NCBI RefSeq assembly: GCF_000420625.1
Contig: NZ_ATVH01000011.1
Location: 1 to 64,000, forward strand
Source: Fodinicurvata sediminis DSM 21159
Lineage (GTDB): Bacteria; Pseudomonadota; Alphaproteobacteria; Kiloniellales; DSM-21159
Direction: 5' to 3'
DNA: 64,000 nt
The translations under genes were made by a program, and so were the position numbers. Of the stretch, positions 63,565 through 64,000 are shown one piece after another (position 1 is the stretch's first letter; each line of letters begins with the position of its first letter). Under the pieces are notes generated by a model. That model searched no databases, was not told the DNA's origin, and worked only from the letters and a program-made list of their open reading frames with translations.

Positions 63565-64000
63565 ATGGCTGATGATTCCAATATCAAAGAGCTGCGACGC
63601 CGTATGGATGGGGCGCTTGAGGCTCTGAAACGCGAATTCGGTGGGCTGCGTACCGGCCGCGCCTCGACCAGCCTGTTGGACCCGGTAATGGTAGAAGCCT
63701 ATGGCACGCAGATGCCACTCACCCAGGTTGGAACCGTCAATGTACCAGAACCTCGCATGCTGACGGTTCAGGTATGGGACAGGAAGATGATCGGCTCGGT
63801 CGAGAAGGCCATTCGTGATTCCGGGCTGGGCTTGAACCCAGCCTCCGATGGCAGTGTGGTGCGCGTTCCCATACCGCCGCTTTCCGAAGAGCGCCGCAGT
63901 GAACTGGTCAAAATCGCAGCCAAGTATGCCGAACAGGCGCGTATAGCTGTGCGCAACATTCGGCGTGATGGCATGGAAGCTCTGAAGAAACTGGAAAAGG
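63565..64000 (+). CDS. frr: Ribosome recycling factor (partial, runs off the right edge)
   Basis: The first 145 residues of ribosome recycling factor are present; it frees ribosomes after termination together with EF-G. The translation contains [18 protein letters not shown] near residue 17, then [21 protein letters not shown] and the block [21 protein letters not shown], typical of RRF. The usual length is about 185 residues, so roughly 40 are missing at the window edge. The start is three bases after the pyrH stop. Confidence 0.96.
   Translation, partial: MADDSNIKELRRRMDGALEALKREFGGLRTGRASTSLLDPVMVEAYGTQMPLTQVGTVNVPEPRMLTVQVWDRKMIGSVEKAIRDSGLGLNPASDGSVVRVPIPPLSEERRSELVKIAAKYAEQARIAVRNIRRDGMEALKKLEK

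Noticed and set aside
1-64000. CRISPR arrays, prophage genes, toxin-antitoxin pairs or a secondary-metabolite cluster
   Set aside because: No spaced direct repeats, phage structural genes, toxin-antitoxin pairs or synthase modules were seen on either strand.

Overview
The window reads as ordinary chromosome of an alphaproteobacterium with a GC content in the high fifties, probably a member of Rhodospirillales or a neighbouring order, and perhaps salt-tolerant. This rests on sequence features, not on a database match: the glyQ-glyS-ppdK gene order, a GapR/DUF2312 protein, a DUF1244 protein, the short (about 440-residue) proline-tRNA ligase, an sdhE-mfd pair, and the rpsB-tsf-pyrH-frr cluster. 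A BCCT-type osmolyte transporter is the main hint of salt tolerance.

Layout. Positions 1-347 hold one end of an IS66-family element (tnpA start and a candidate terminal repeat) that may interrupt an unknown gene. From 607 to 10900 come glyQ-glyS-ppdK, meaB, ygfZ (convergent), a lone glycosyltransferase and a dihydroorotase. From 10918 to 18645 lies a mixed stretch: a frameshifted CAP-domain secreted protein, a Rieske ferredoxin, an mlaA-mlaC pair, a BASS-type transporter, a pentapeptide-repeat protein, sodC, a small cysteine-rich protein, and a translationally coupled cluster of an aspartoacylase-like hydrolase with two GNAT acetyltransferases. From 18775 to 33246 are a UvrD/PcrA helicase, prmA, a DUF482 protein, a hydroxyproline epimerase, N-formylglutamate amidohydrolase, DUF1244, gapR, a BCCT transporter, an acyl-CoA ligase, an M3 oligoendopeptidase and an ABC1 kinase.

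The most notable accessory locus is 33161-39164 on the minus strand. Three overlapping genes encode an inner-membrane family-2 glycosyltransferase closely resembling NfrB, a large TPR plus outer-membrane-barrel protein resembling NfrA, and a secreted DUF4434 protein. Together they look like a complete exopolysaccharide synthesis and export machine of the kind that serves as the phage N4 receptor glycan system in E. coli. The synthase stops right after its last membrane segment and lacks the C-terminal region that in NfrB carries the cyclic-di-GMP-binding MshEN domain. An AT-rich perfect dyad lies just upstream of it.

After this come a GlxA-type AraC regulator divergent from a methyltransferase, a three-gene minus-strand operon (unrecognised membrane protein, ketopantoate reductase-like protein, MFS transporter), a small membrane protein and two tandem tRNA-Leu genes (anticodons GAG and CAG). 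The right end is a housekeeping block: a fused double-DUF502 membrane protein convergent with recG, then sdhE, mfd, proS, lolC/E, lolD, dnaE, rpsB, tsf, pyrH and the start of frr. No CRISPR array, prophage, rRNA or recognisable riboswitch was seen.
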